From the NCBI GenBank assembly GCA_033439795.1, contig JAUTDP010000006.1, positions 1,426,001 to 1,490,000 on the forward strand: DNA of 64,000 bases. The letters run 5' to 3'. The notes beneath the pieces were generated by a model. That model saw only the letters and a list, made by a program, of their open reading frames with translations. It was not told the origin of the DNA and searched no databases. Source of the DNA: Sordaria brevicollis (taxonomy: Eukaryota; Ascomycota; Sordariomycetes; Sordariales; Sordariaceae). Of the stretch, positions 11,612 to 20,902 are shown in pieces (positions within the stretch are counted from its first letter, which is position 1; the number at the start of each line of letters is the position of its first letter). A program made the translations under genes and the position numbers.

Positions 11612-14600
11612 ATGCCCTCCGTCTACTCGACCGTCTTTCAGAACGTTATCCGCTCCGGATTTTCAAAGTCCTTCACCCACGGCTACGCCCAGTCATTCGT
11701 AGCTGCCACCCATCACAATGTTCTAAACCCTCAAAACCGGCCATCCTTTGCTCGGCGTAGCAGCACGGCATTGGGTGGTCGCCTCTCCAAGCTCGGTCTT
11801 CAGGATGCCTTCCGTACCAGCAGCAACCTGAACGCGGGTGGTTCCGTCGAGGTTCGCCATGACAGCAAGACGACAGCCCTTCCCAGCAATGCCGGTCTTC
11901 TGGATGCCTACTACGAGCAGCTGCAAAAGTCGCAGGCTGCCCAGGAAGCTGGAGAGGAACATGATCAGGAATGGGTTCAATTCCAGTTCCCCAAGCTCAT
12001 CGAGTGGAAGCCTACCGCGTCTTCCGTTCTCGCCCAGGGAGATGCCGCCACGCTCGCTTTGGCTGCCGATGAGGTTGCCAAACTAGATGATGGAGTTTCC
12101 CGAGTTCCGCCAGAGGCTGAGGCCGCCCTCGCTCACATCAACGCTAGAATCGAAGAGGAGATCGAGGTTCGGAAACAGTTGGAGGCAGTGGAGGAGGAAC
12201 TCGAGTCTCTGCGGGCCACATCACCCGCCCTTGCTGACAAGCTGGAGGAGGAGATTCGATCCCGATCCCGCACTCCGGCCTCCTATCTGCGCACCCCCGC
12301 CAGCGTCGCCCGAAGCGCCACTCCTCCGCTCGACGCTCAGTCTATCAGCTATGCCGTCCATCTCACCAAGCTCTCCGAGGCCGCCCGCTATGCCGAAATT
12401 CCCGCCGTGTTCGAGGGCATGTTGCTCGCTAACATCCAGCCTACTGCGACTGCTTACAATGCTCTCCTTATGGCTGCTATTCACCTCCCCTCGGAGAAAT
12501 CCGAGATTGTGTCCAAGGCCCTGGATGTCTACGCTGATATGTTGAAGCGCAAGGTGTCGCCTGACAGCGATACCTACAACATCTTGGTTGGCTTGCTTGC
12601 CTCTCGTTCACTCGAGGTGTTTGCTTCCAAGAGCCTCCTCCAGGATAAGCGTCTCCGCTTCGGTGGCATGGACGAGCCTGGCAAGTTCATGTTTGCCTCT
12701 CACGAGCTCGAGTATGCCATCCTTTGCGAGGATGACCGTCTGGATCTGGCTCTGAAGCTTTTCCAGTCTTCCATGAAGTCTGACAAGGCTGTCTACTCCT
12801 CCGAGACTTACCACCAGCTTATCTCTGCGTGTGCTCAGTCCGGCCGGGTGGCAGACATGCTTCACTTGTTTGAGCACTTGGAGGCGAACCGGGTAACTCC
12901 GTTCGCCGCCACGTTCCCCGCCATGATCACGGCTTTCGCCAATGCGGGCGATCTGATCAGTGCTGTAGAGTGCTACAACGAGTACCGCAGCCTCGCCATT
13001 GCCAATGATAACGGCGAGCCCACTCTTCGGGAACGTCTTGATTCTCAGGTCTATGCTGCGGTCATCAATGCTTATATCGTCTCCGATAAGCTTGAGGGCG
13101 CCATGAAGTTCTACAAGAAGATTGTTGAGGAGTATGGTGTCAGCGCTGCGGATATCAAGGACGCCATCATCAGCGGTGGTTTCGTCAAGGGCTTCCTCGA
13201 CCGCGGTATCTATGAGGAAGCACTCCGCTGGGCTCAGAGCGTGGAGCAGGATGCCAGAGGCCGTATCATGAGCCAAGTCGCCACTGCCGCTGCTGACCAT
13301 GGCTTCAAGAACATTGCTGTCACTGCCTTCTCTGCCATTGCTTCTCACGACGAGGCCGCCAACCCCGCCATTGCGTTGCTCGCCATGAGCGTGCGCCAAG
13401 CCGATGTCGCCAGTGCTGCCAGATACTGGGCTGCTCTTACCCACCCTGAGGTTCAGGCTACCTCGTCTTTCATCGAGCCTACCGCCATGTTTGCTGTTGC
13501 TCTCATTGGCTCTGGCCAGGTTGTCGAGGGCTTGACTGAAGCCGAGCACATGTTCCACCGCATTCGCGAGAGTGCCAGCGCCGAGACCAAGTCGCAGGTC
13601 ACTGATGAGATTGAGGAGGCTGCCGAGTTTATCCACGAGTTCATGACTGCCCGTGGTATCACTGACCCTCGCACTCTCCCCTCGCCTGCTCAGTACGCAC
13701 CTCAGACCTTCAGCGCTACTCCGTACCCTGCTACGCCGACCGCCGCGTCCATCGAGGATACTTTCGACCCTTATGCCCACAGCACCGACTTCAAGGGCTC
13801 CGCTCTAATCTCCGAGGATCTTGAAAGCAATGGTCGCAAGGGCCCTAAGCTGAACGATGCTCTTACTCGCTTCCGGAACATGCGCCGCGCTGGCCGTCAT
13901 CCTCGCTACATCACCTACGCCAAGCTTATCTCTGCTGCTGCCCGTGATGGAAAGATGGAGCTTTGCTACGATATCCTCGCTATGGCCCGCACTGACGTCC
14001 CGCTTCTCCCTCAGTATGCTGTCGTTCGCTATGGATGGTCTTCGATTCTGGATGCCATGGTTGGCGCTTGCCTTACCTTGGGTGACAGGGTCGCTGCCGA
14101 GCAGTACCATCAGGAACTGCTTGCCATGGGCTCTACTCCCTCTGCCAACACCTACGGTCTCTACATCACTACTCTGAAGGAGTCTACCAAGACTTTCGAT
14201 GAGGCTTCCGAAGCTGTCAAGATCTTCCATCGTGCCAAGATTGAGGGAGTCGAGCCTAGCTCGTTCCTCTACAACGCTCTCATTGGCAAGCTCGGCAAAG
14301 CTCGTCGCATTGATGACTGCCTCTTCTACTTCAACGAAATGCGCAAGATGGGTATCAAGCCTACCTCTGTCACCTACGGTACTATTGTCAATGCTCTCTG
14401 CCGCGTCAGCGACGAGAAGTTCGCCGAGGAGCTCTTCGATGAGATGGAGGCCATGCCCAACTACAAGGCCCGTCCTGCTCCCTACAACAGCATGATGCAG
14501 TTCTTCTTGACCACCAAGCGCGACAAGTCCAAGGTCCTCGAATACTTTGAGCGCATGAAGGCCAAGGGCATCTCCCCGACCTCCCACACCTTCAAGCTCC

Positions 14601-15172
14601 TCGTCGACACCCACGCCACCCTCGACCCCGTTGACATGACTGCCGCCGAGTCTGTTCTCGAGATGATCCGCGCCTCCGGCCAGCACCCCGAGCCCGTTCA
14701 CTACGCCTCTCTCATCCACGCTCGCGGCTGTGTGCTTCACGACTTGGAAGGTGCCCGCAAGATCTTCGACTCGGTTATGAAGGACGTCTCCGTCGCTCCT
14801 TCTCCTTGCCTCTTCCAGGCTCTGTTCGAGGCTATGGTCGCCAACCACCACGTCGCTGACACTGAGCCCATGCTCGCCGAGATGCGCGCCAGGCGCATTG
14901 AGATGACTCCATACATCGCCAACACGCTCATCCACGGATGGGCCGCCGAGAAGAACATCGCCAAGGCTAAGGAGATCTACTCGGCTGTTGGTCGTGAGAA
15001 GCGAGAGCCTAGCACTTACGAGGCCATGACTCGTGCGTTCCTTGCTGTCGAGGAGCGTGAGAGCGCCAAGGGTGTCGTGAGCGAGATGCTCGGTCGCGGA
15101 TACCCCAGCGCTGTCGTCAACAAGGTGCTTGAGTTGCTCGGTGGCGGTAATGCTGAGGAGGCTTCTGCGTAA
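11612..15172 (+). CDS. Large pentatricopeptide-repeat (PPR) protein, probably mitochondrial
   Basis: Single exon, 1186 aa. The N-terminus (MPSVYSTVFQNVIRSGFSKS...) is rich in Ser, Arg and aromatic residues with no acidic residues in the first 50, as expected for a mitochondrial presequence. A Glu-rich helical stretch lies near residues 160-215. PPR units recur from about residue 270 onward, for example SPDSDTYNILVGLL, ETYHQLISACAQSGRV, SSFLYNALIGKLGKARRIDD and GIKPTSVTYGTIVNALCRV. PPR proteins bind organelle RNA and act in its processing or translation (family knowledge). The specific target is unknown, and I cannot assign it to a named fungal PPR gene. Strong codon bias creates long antisense open frames that are not genes. 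Confidence 0.92.
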   Translation: MPSVYSTVFQNVIRSGFSKSFTHGYAQSFVAATHHNVLNPQNRPSFARRSSTALGGRLSKLGLQDAFRTSSNLNAGGSVEVRHDSKTTALPSNAGLLDAYYEQLQKSQAAQEAGEEHDQEWVQFQFPKLIEWKPTASSVLAQGDAATLALAADEVAKLDDGVSRVPPEAEAALAHINARIEEEIEVRKQLEAVEEELESLRATSPALADKLEEEIRSRSRTPASYLRTPASVARSATPPLDAQSISYAVHLTKLSEAARYAEIPAVFEGMLLANIQPTATAYNALLMAAIHLPSEKSEIVSKALDVYADMLKRKVSPDSDTYNILVGLLASRSLEVFASKSLLQDKRLRFGGMDEPGKFMFASHELEYAILCEDDRLDLALKLFQSSMKSDKAVYSSETYHQLISACAQSGRVADMLHLFEHLEANRVTPFAATFPAMITAFANAGDLISAVECYNEYRSLAIANDNGEPTLRERLDSQVYAAVINAYIVSDKLEGAMKFYKKIVEEYGVSAADIKDAIISGGFVKGFLDRGIYEEALRWAQSVEQDARGRIMSQVATAAADHGFKNIAVTAFSAIASHDEAANPAIALLAMSVRQADVASAARYWAALTHPEVQATSSFIEPTAMFAVALIGSGQVVEGLTEAEHMFHRIRESASAETKSQVTDEIEEAAEFIHEFMTARGITDPRTLPSPAQYAPQTFSATPYPATPTAASIEDTFDPYAHSTDFKGSALISEDLESNGRKGPKLNDALTRFRNMRRAGRHPRYITYAKLISAAARDGKMELCYDILAMARTDVPLLPQYAVVRYGWSSILDAMVGACLTLGDRVAAEQYHQELLAMGSTPSANTYGLYITTLKESTKTFDEASEAVKIFHRAKIEGVEPSSFLYNALIGKLGKARRIDDCLFYFNEMRKMGIKPTSVTYGTIVNALCRVSDEKFAEELFDEMEAMPNYKARPAPYNSMMQFFLTTKRDKSKVLEYFERMKAKGISPTSHTFKLLVDTHATLDPVDMTAAESVLEMIRASGQHPEPVHYASLIHARGCVLHDLEGARKIFDSVMKDVSVAPSPCLFQALFEAMVANHHVADTEPMLAEMRARRIEMTPYIANTLIHGWAAEKNIAKAKEIYSAVGREKREPSTYEAMTRAFLAVEERESAKGVVSEMLGRGYPSAVVNKVLELLGGGNAEEASA

Positions 15173-16375
15173 AGTAGTCGCCTTTCTTAGCCATCGTCAC
15201 ATTCTTTCTTTTTCTTTTTTCTTACTTTGGATCAAGGCCTCCTCTTTTTGGGATGGGAATGACTTTTTATGATACCCCCTTAACGCTGCAAGAAAGAAAG
15301 TTTTGCATCATGACCTTCCAGTTGTGTTTATGTTTACGGTTTCCTGGTTTTTTTTCTTGGCTTCAACAAGGGGGTATTATTGCAAAAAGAAGGTCATTTT
15401 AGGTTTCTGGGATGACAGGATAGAAGGAAAAGAAGGAAAGGGGAGGCTACGATCATGGGTTTTCATTTTGATTTTTCATTTTCCAAAATGTTGGTTTCTT
15501 CGGTTGGATCGGTTATCATATATCAGCGGGCGGCGTTCCGGTGTCAAAAGCTTTGGGTGGGTTGGTTCAAACCGGGGGCCCCGCCAGTCGACATTGTTCG
15601 GTTCTGGTTGCGCGGCTCGGCTTGATGGGTGGAAAGATGGAAGGATGGATGGGTTGAAAATAGAAGGATTGGGCGGCCTTGCCTGTCTGTTTTTGCTTTG
15701 GGTGTTTCCGGGTGTCAGGCCTATACCATTTTGTGGGGTGGGCGTTGACATGTAGCATTCATCATCGGAGGAAGAAGGACAAAGGATGGAAAGGCATGGA
15801 TGGCATGGAAGGCGGGATGTATACCACCACGGCAAGGCCTACCTACCTACCACATTTAGACGTTTCGAAGGAAACGAAATCTCCACTCTGCATAGACACA
15901 ACAAGCAGAAAAAAACAATTGAAATGGTACCAATACTCTGAAGTTCAATTTGCATCTGAAATGTTCTTGTATTCCTGATGAAGCCCCTGAAAAATTTTTA
16001 AACCTGCCTCACCCATTACCATGTATCCGTTTCCACACAATATTCCTACCCTTAGCTAACCCAAAGCTCTTTCCACCTTCAACATCGTAAGAACATAGAA
16101 GATAATGAAAAGGGTGGTAGTAAAAATGACTAGAGGAAAGTCTAAAGCGTAATCACTTGATTCTCAGGTATGGCTCAGACACTAGGGCAGCAAGGAAAAA
16201 AAAGGGAAAGCCCAGTCCGCTTGGACCAAAGCTTCGATAATAATGAAAAGAAGAGGCACTCGCCTCACGATGACAAAGAGATGGATGGGAGGGAGAGGGA
16301 GACAATGGACACTTGTCTAGAAAACAAAGGAGAGTTAGGGAAGTGAGTAACGGCGAAGAGAATAACAAAGGAGAG
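15173..16375. other. 3' flank of PPR gene, no gene seen
   Basis: About 1.2 kb with T-rich 3'-UTR-like sequence just after the PPR stop, then mixed sequence. Several short open frames, none convincing. Purine bias grows from about 16190 toward the satellite. Confidence 0.4.
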
Positions 16376-16675
16376 GACAAAGAGGATCAGAAGATGGAAA
16401 AGAGAAGAGGAGAGGGGAAAGGAAGGAGAAGAAGGAGAAGACGAAGAAGATGATGAGGGAGAGAGCGGAAAGAGAAAGGAGAATGGAAAGCAGAGGGAAT
16501 AGGAGAGGGAAAAGGAGAGGGAAAAGGAGAGAGAAAAGGAGAGAGAAAAGGAGAGAGAAAAGGAGAGGGAAAAGGAGAGGGAAAATGAGAGAGAATAGGA
16601 GAGGGAAAAGGAGAGGGAAAAGGAGAGGGAAAAGGAGAGGGAAAAGGAGAGGGAAAATGAGATGGAAAACTTGAA
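16376..16675. repeat. Purine-strand region with 12-bp satellite (GGAGAGGGAAAA)n
   Basis: About 300 bp in which the + strand is nearly all purine. From about 16497 to 16670 it is a tandem array of roughly 14 copies of a 12-mer, with variants GAGAGAGAAAAG and GAGGGAAAATGA. On the minus strand it reads as a Phe-Ser-Leu-Ser repeat frame, which is a by-product of the repeat. Polypurine tracts of this length can adopt triplex structures and slip in copy number. It lies 170 bp beyond the 3' end of the micro-exon unit. Confidence 0.9.
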
Positions 16676-16846
16676 GAAACCAGTGTGAAAGTCCAGATAT
16701 GTAGCATCCAAGCCGCTCGGGCTTAACGTAGGGGGGTTCGCGTCGACGTTCTTGTCTCCCGTAAGGAGTAGGGTAGTTGATCCCGCTCGGCCGGTCGTTC
16801 GTTCGGTCGTTCGAGCGGTCGGCGTATCGGCGCGATATCGTCGATC

Positions 16847-19114
16847 TTAATCGTAGCTAAATGAACCTATGGATGACGGTATGTTGACCTGTTAGCATCT
16901 CTTCCAGTGATACATAGGATGGGGGGAGGGGGGAGACAACTTACCTTCCCCCGTAGACGGGGTTATTCGATGAGTGGGTACCTATAACTCGTTAGTTTAG
17001 TAGAAGGGGATCTACTTACCTGTGATCTATCTAAAGCTATGGTCGGTAAGTATGCTTGTTCGTTCGGTTTTCTAGGAAAAGTAGTTAGCTTACCAAAGAG
17101 GGGAAGAAGCAGGACGTACCTCAATAATCTCTTTGTTCTCGGTGAACCTAAGGGAATGGGAGGGAGGGTTCGAGTCCAATGTCTATCGTCGTTCGACCTA
17201 CAAAGTGATTAGCTCCCTACAGTGGGGGTGGAATAACTTACCGCTGATGTGAAGTAATGGGGGATGGCTCGAGGACGTCGGACCTAGAAGTGATTAGCAA
17301 ACCCAAAATCGAAAGAAGCCTTACCTCAGACAAGGAGTTGGAGTTTGTGCTATACTTTATGTTGTGTTCGGACCTGAAACTCAGTTGTTAGCTCTACTAC
17401 ACGGAGGGCAAATAGCTTACCTATGCCTGGACTGTTGAACCCCGTCGCCCTAGAAGATATGGTTAGCTTATCAACTAGGAGGGGGGGGTTACTTACCTGT
17501 AGAGCAGTACAAATTGGTTTTGGTATCGGTCGGTTCCTAAAAAGTGCTTCTTTGTTACCTTGCTAAAGCGGGGAGGGGTTGACTTACCTGGTGTACCTAT
17601 GCGTTCGGTTGGCTTTTAGTGTTTGCTGATCGGTGCTAGAAACTATCGTTAGCCTTGAAGGGAGAGGGAAATGACTTACCTTGTGTCTTGATCGAGTGAT
17701 TCGGAAGTGATTCGTTCGACCTAAAGACCGGAAGTTGGCTTGAAGATGGGAGGGGGACTTACATGTAAATTGGGCGTTAAGGATGCTTCGAGATTGGTTA
17801 ATCGAGAGTCGGAAGAAGTTCAGATCGCCGTTCGAAGTCCGGATAAAATCGAGTTCGGGATGTGTTGGGTAAAATCGCTTTTCGCTCTGTGAAGATGTTA
17901 GTAAACTTTGGGAATGGGGTTTGACTTACTTTGATGATCAAAAGAAGGCGTTTCGGTTCGAAGTCGCGGTCGGGGCCGGGATAAAAATTGGACGCGGTCC
18001 TAGAATGCTGTCAGTTTGCAAAAGAAGGGTGTCAAGTTACCTTTTGAATAATGAGCCGCTTAAAGCATTGGGATGAAGGTCGGCCTAGAAGAAGTTAGCG
18101 GTCAAGTCGGGAGTAGGGTGGACTTACCTGCTATAATATCTCGGTGGAAGCGGATAGGAAGGGCGTTGACCTAGAAAGCATTAGCCTTAACGTGAGGGAG
18201 TAGTTGACTTACCTGAGATAAGATACCGCGATGTAATGCAGTCCTAAATGTCGTCGTTAGTTCTCAAGACAACGGGAATGACTTACCTCTTATGGTCCAA
18301 TTGTATGACGCGCTCGATGCTGTGGTCGTTCATCTAGAAAAGCTGTCAGCCACATTGAAAGGGGGTGGTCCACTTACCTGCAGACTGAGGATCAAGTTCT
18401 TTATGTATCGGCCGGTATGCTTCGGCCTAGAGAGAAGATTAGCTTTGACACATGGAGGGGACTGACTTACCTATCTTTGCCGTGCTGGAGTGGAAACCTG
18501 TGAAGAACTTGTTAGCTGCCGACAATGGGGTGACTTAACTTACCTGCCATTATAGACTCGGGGAAGTTTTCCTAGAAGAGACTGTCAGCAGTAAGAGGGG
18601 AGAGGGGGTTGACTTACATATTGAGTGTTGCTTCGGTATAGCGAGACCTAGAGGAGTAGTTAGCGTAAACCGTGAGTAGGGGAAAACTTACCTAGAGGTA
18701 GCAATACCTCGGTGAGGAAGGGCGGTACTCGTCTCTTGGATACGTTTGGCTTGATGTAATCGTCTAGAGAAATACGGTTAGCGAAAGAGGGGAGAGCGCT
18801 CGACTTACTTAGTAATGATCGTACGGTTGGAAGTGTTCGTGAGGGTGTCCTAGAAAAACCGTTAGCTGCAAAGGTTAGGGAAGGGAGACATACCTGTGAG
18901 AATGAATTGAGTAACTTCGACTTGGTCCGGCAGACATGATTAGCTTAGTCCACAAAGATGGGGTGGAAAGGGGCTTGGTGGTACTCGAGTAACTAGTACT
19001 AGGCAGACTCGGTTCGAAGACGTGGATATCGAGTGGTGCCTGTAAATGATTGTCAGCTTCGACTCGATATGCTGCAAGTTCCGGATCGATGGAAGTTCTT
19101 TTTTTGATACTCAT
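16847..19114 (-). other. Micro-exon gene: about 23 tiny exons, 22 very short introns
   Basis: Introns (plus coordinates): 16867-16944, 16982-17019, 17072-17119, 17198-17241, 17284-17324, 17374-17420, 17450-17496, 17537-17587, 17636-17679, 17721-17762, 17887-17929, 18000-18040, 18085-18127, 18171-18212, 18244-18286, 18334-18377, 18427-18470, 18498-18543, 18572-18617, 18648-18691, 18764-18808, 18850-18893. Nearly all read GTAAGT, a C-rich tract, GCTAAC or GCTGAC, then CTAG. Internal exons are 27-124 nt, mostly 28-50. A plausible start is ATG 19114 (MSIKKRTSIDPELAAYRVEA...), with 73 codons in exon 1. A plausible stop is TAA 16847-16849 in the last exon. The frame is open in exons 1-4, 5-12, 15-19 and 20-23, but breaks at exon 4/5 (TGA across the junction), around exons 12-15, and at exon 19/20. 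I recognise no family. It may be a protein gene with alternative exons, a decayed gene or a spliced non-coding RNA. That it is spliced is much surer than that it is coding. Confidence 0.75.
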
Positions 19115-19857
19115 CTGTAATATTCTCAAAGTCGGTTGTGAGTTGTTGATGTTGAAGTGATGTTCTCGATGTGGCGCCTGATGAACTTCTCGAAAACTTC
19201 CAGAAACACGGAGGGGACCACAGACATTTATACGCAAGGCTTCCCTGAACAATGTGGGAGTCTACCGTCAGCCTCTCCCGTGAACAATAGCTTAGTTCTC
19301 GAACGGAACTTGGTTGAAAACAAAGAGTGTCTGTCATGTCTTCGTCCGGGGAAGCGTGCCGGGCTTTATGGGCCATGTTCACTCAATGCTTCCAAAGAAA
19401 CCATTGGCTGGGAATTTCACGACTGAAGAACCGGAACAAACTTCACTTTCCCCGGCCATTGTGAGCTATTGGGAGCTCGCGGGTGTGGCTTTTATTGTTT
19501 CTCGGAAGCTGCATCATGTTTTCCCGGCTTTTATCGAGTACCGGATAGTGATACCGAGCCGGACTCAGGTCTTCGATTTCAGCGGGAGCAAAGATTTGAT
19601 CAACGCACGACACCAGGTCTTCCGGTATTTCGCGGTAAGTTGTCCCAGACAAAAGATTAGGTAGGGGTTCATCGAAGTGTTGGAGGAGACATGAAGTCGG
19701 AAGTAATACAATGCGCCTTGTACGGGCGGCCACTAGTTGCATGTAGATGGGAAGAACAGCGCACGCTCTTACATTCCGCCCAATTCAATTCGGTAGCAGG
19801 AAGCAAGATATGCAAAAAGGAAGGCATGAATAAGGAAAGTCAAAAGTTAAAAACAAG
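19115..19857. other. Upstream flank of the micro-exon unit
   Basis: About 740 bp containing the likely promoter and leader of the minus-strand unit. The exon-1 frame stays open upstream of ATG 19114 to about 19252 without another ATG. Nothing else is recognised. Confidence 0.35.
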
Positions 19858-20136
19858 TACCGTAAAAACTCGCGAAACCTAGAATTGTCCCTTTCCCTCA
19901 GAAGCCTAGCGTAAGGTCTGTATAGGGTAATCGGGGCGCCCGCATACAGTCGCATATATGCCCATCACATCCCGCCTGATTAGCAACATTATAGAAATAT
20001 CGCCCTCCACCTTAACTGGCATGCATTTGCATGTATGGAACGCGGGCCGACAGTGGCAGTAACCTACCTCTATATGCTAGACTTCAGCACCCTAAGTCCT
20101 ATGGGACAATTCTAGGTTTCGAGAGTTTCTACGGTA
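19858..20136. mobile_element. MITE with ~34-bp terminal inverted repeats and TA target duplication
   Basis: The left end, TACCGTA...GAATTGTCCC (19858-19891), is repeated inverted at the right end (20103-20136) with only two mismatches over 34 bp. TA flanks both ends and is consistent with a Tc1/mariner-type target-site duplication. The internal ~210 bp has no open frame of note, so it is a non-autonomous miniature element. The right edge lies only ~43 bp from the 3' end of a tRNA gene. The family name cannot be assigned without a repeat library. Confidence 0.8.
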
Positions 20137-20168
20137 TGATCAAAGTATTGTTTTAAAGGAGAAAATAT

Positions 20169-20175
20169 AAAAAAA
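20169..20175 (-). terminator. RNA polymerase III T7 terminator of tRNA-Leu
   Basis: A run of seven T on the minus strand, 4 nt past the 3' end of the tRNA. Confidence 0.8.
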
Positions 20176-20179
20176 GTTA

Positions 20180-20279
20180 TGACAAGAGTGGGATTCGAAC
20201 CCACGCCCTTTCGGACTGCGAGTCTCGAGTTTCGAGAGAAACCTGAACACAGCGCCTTAGACCGCTCGGCCATCTTGCC
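20180..20279 (-). tRNA. tRNA-Leu(CAG) with ~20-nt intron
   Basis: Minus-strand cloverleaf. The acceptor stem GGCAAGA pairs with TCTTGTC (discriminator A). The D-arm region carries GGCCGAGCGGTCTAAGG (A box). The anticodon stem CTGTG pairs with CGCAG. The loop begins TTCAGG, giving anticodon CAG. About 20 nt (TTTCTCTCGAAACTCGAGAC) interrupt the loop after position 37, the usual place for a nuclear tRNA intron. A class II variable arm is followed by T-arm GTGGGTTCGAATCCCAC (B box). 3' CCA is not encoded, as normal in eukaryotes. Confidence 0.93.
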
Positions 20280-20280
20280 C

Positions 20281-20902
20281 TTTCGTGATGTTGTTGAGAA
20301 TGGCTTCTTATGGAGCATTTATAATCTCAGCGCGAGCTTATTGAAAGCTTTTGATGGAACCCGTACTAATACAACGAAGTATGAGATAAATTGTGAAGCT
20401 GGGAGGTTTATCGAGTGAATGGGCGGATATGTTCAGGTCTTGGCGGGATGCGAATAAAACTTACATTTGGAATAGTGGTGGTGATAGCTGCAACACATGT
20501 GTATGGGAGCAACCCAAATCAAAAACTAAGGAAAGACCGTAGAATAGTGGAAAAAGAAAGCTAATGTGAAAACAATCCAAAACTCCCATTTGTTCCGTTA
20601 GATACATTCTTCTGGCATCTTAGTCAAGACAAGTGTGCCACCCAGATAAACCATAATAGTTGATAAAACCCAAGATAGTACACGTGTGTACTGTCTCTGT
20701 AAAAACGATCGAAATATGTCTTCTTAACCCTTGAGGCTGGGAAGCTGACGGTTAACGCCCTCATATCCTTCATTTGAGCTTTCAAGCTCTCTCCAAAGCC
20801 GGGCAGATATAGCAGCATATTTGTTGAATATCCCGACCTGCTCACCTCTCTAGAGCGTCGCACTCAAGCAACCACTCTTTTCCGCAGATCCTAGCCATTA
20901 CT
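20281..20902. other. Intergenic, nothing recognised
   Basis: About 620 bp between the tRNA 5' flank and the 3' end of atg33. No gene seen. Part of it should be atg33 3' UTR. Confidence 0.4.

Noticed and set aside
12608..14935. 390- and 376-codon antisense frames within the PPR gene
   Set aside because: Same codon-bias shadow effect; the sense frame has clear PPR repeats.
16265..16711. Phe-Ser-Leu-Ser repeat protein on the minus strand
   Set aside because: It is the direct translation of the 12-bp satellite, with no non-repeat domain or start context.
17161..17180. B-box-like GGTTCGAGTCC suggesting a tRNA
   Set aside because: No A box, acceptor stem or cloverleaf around it; it lies in exon 20 of the micro-exon unit.
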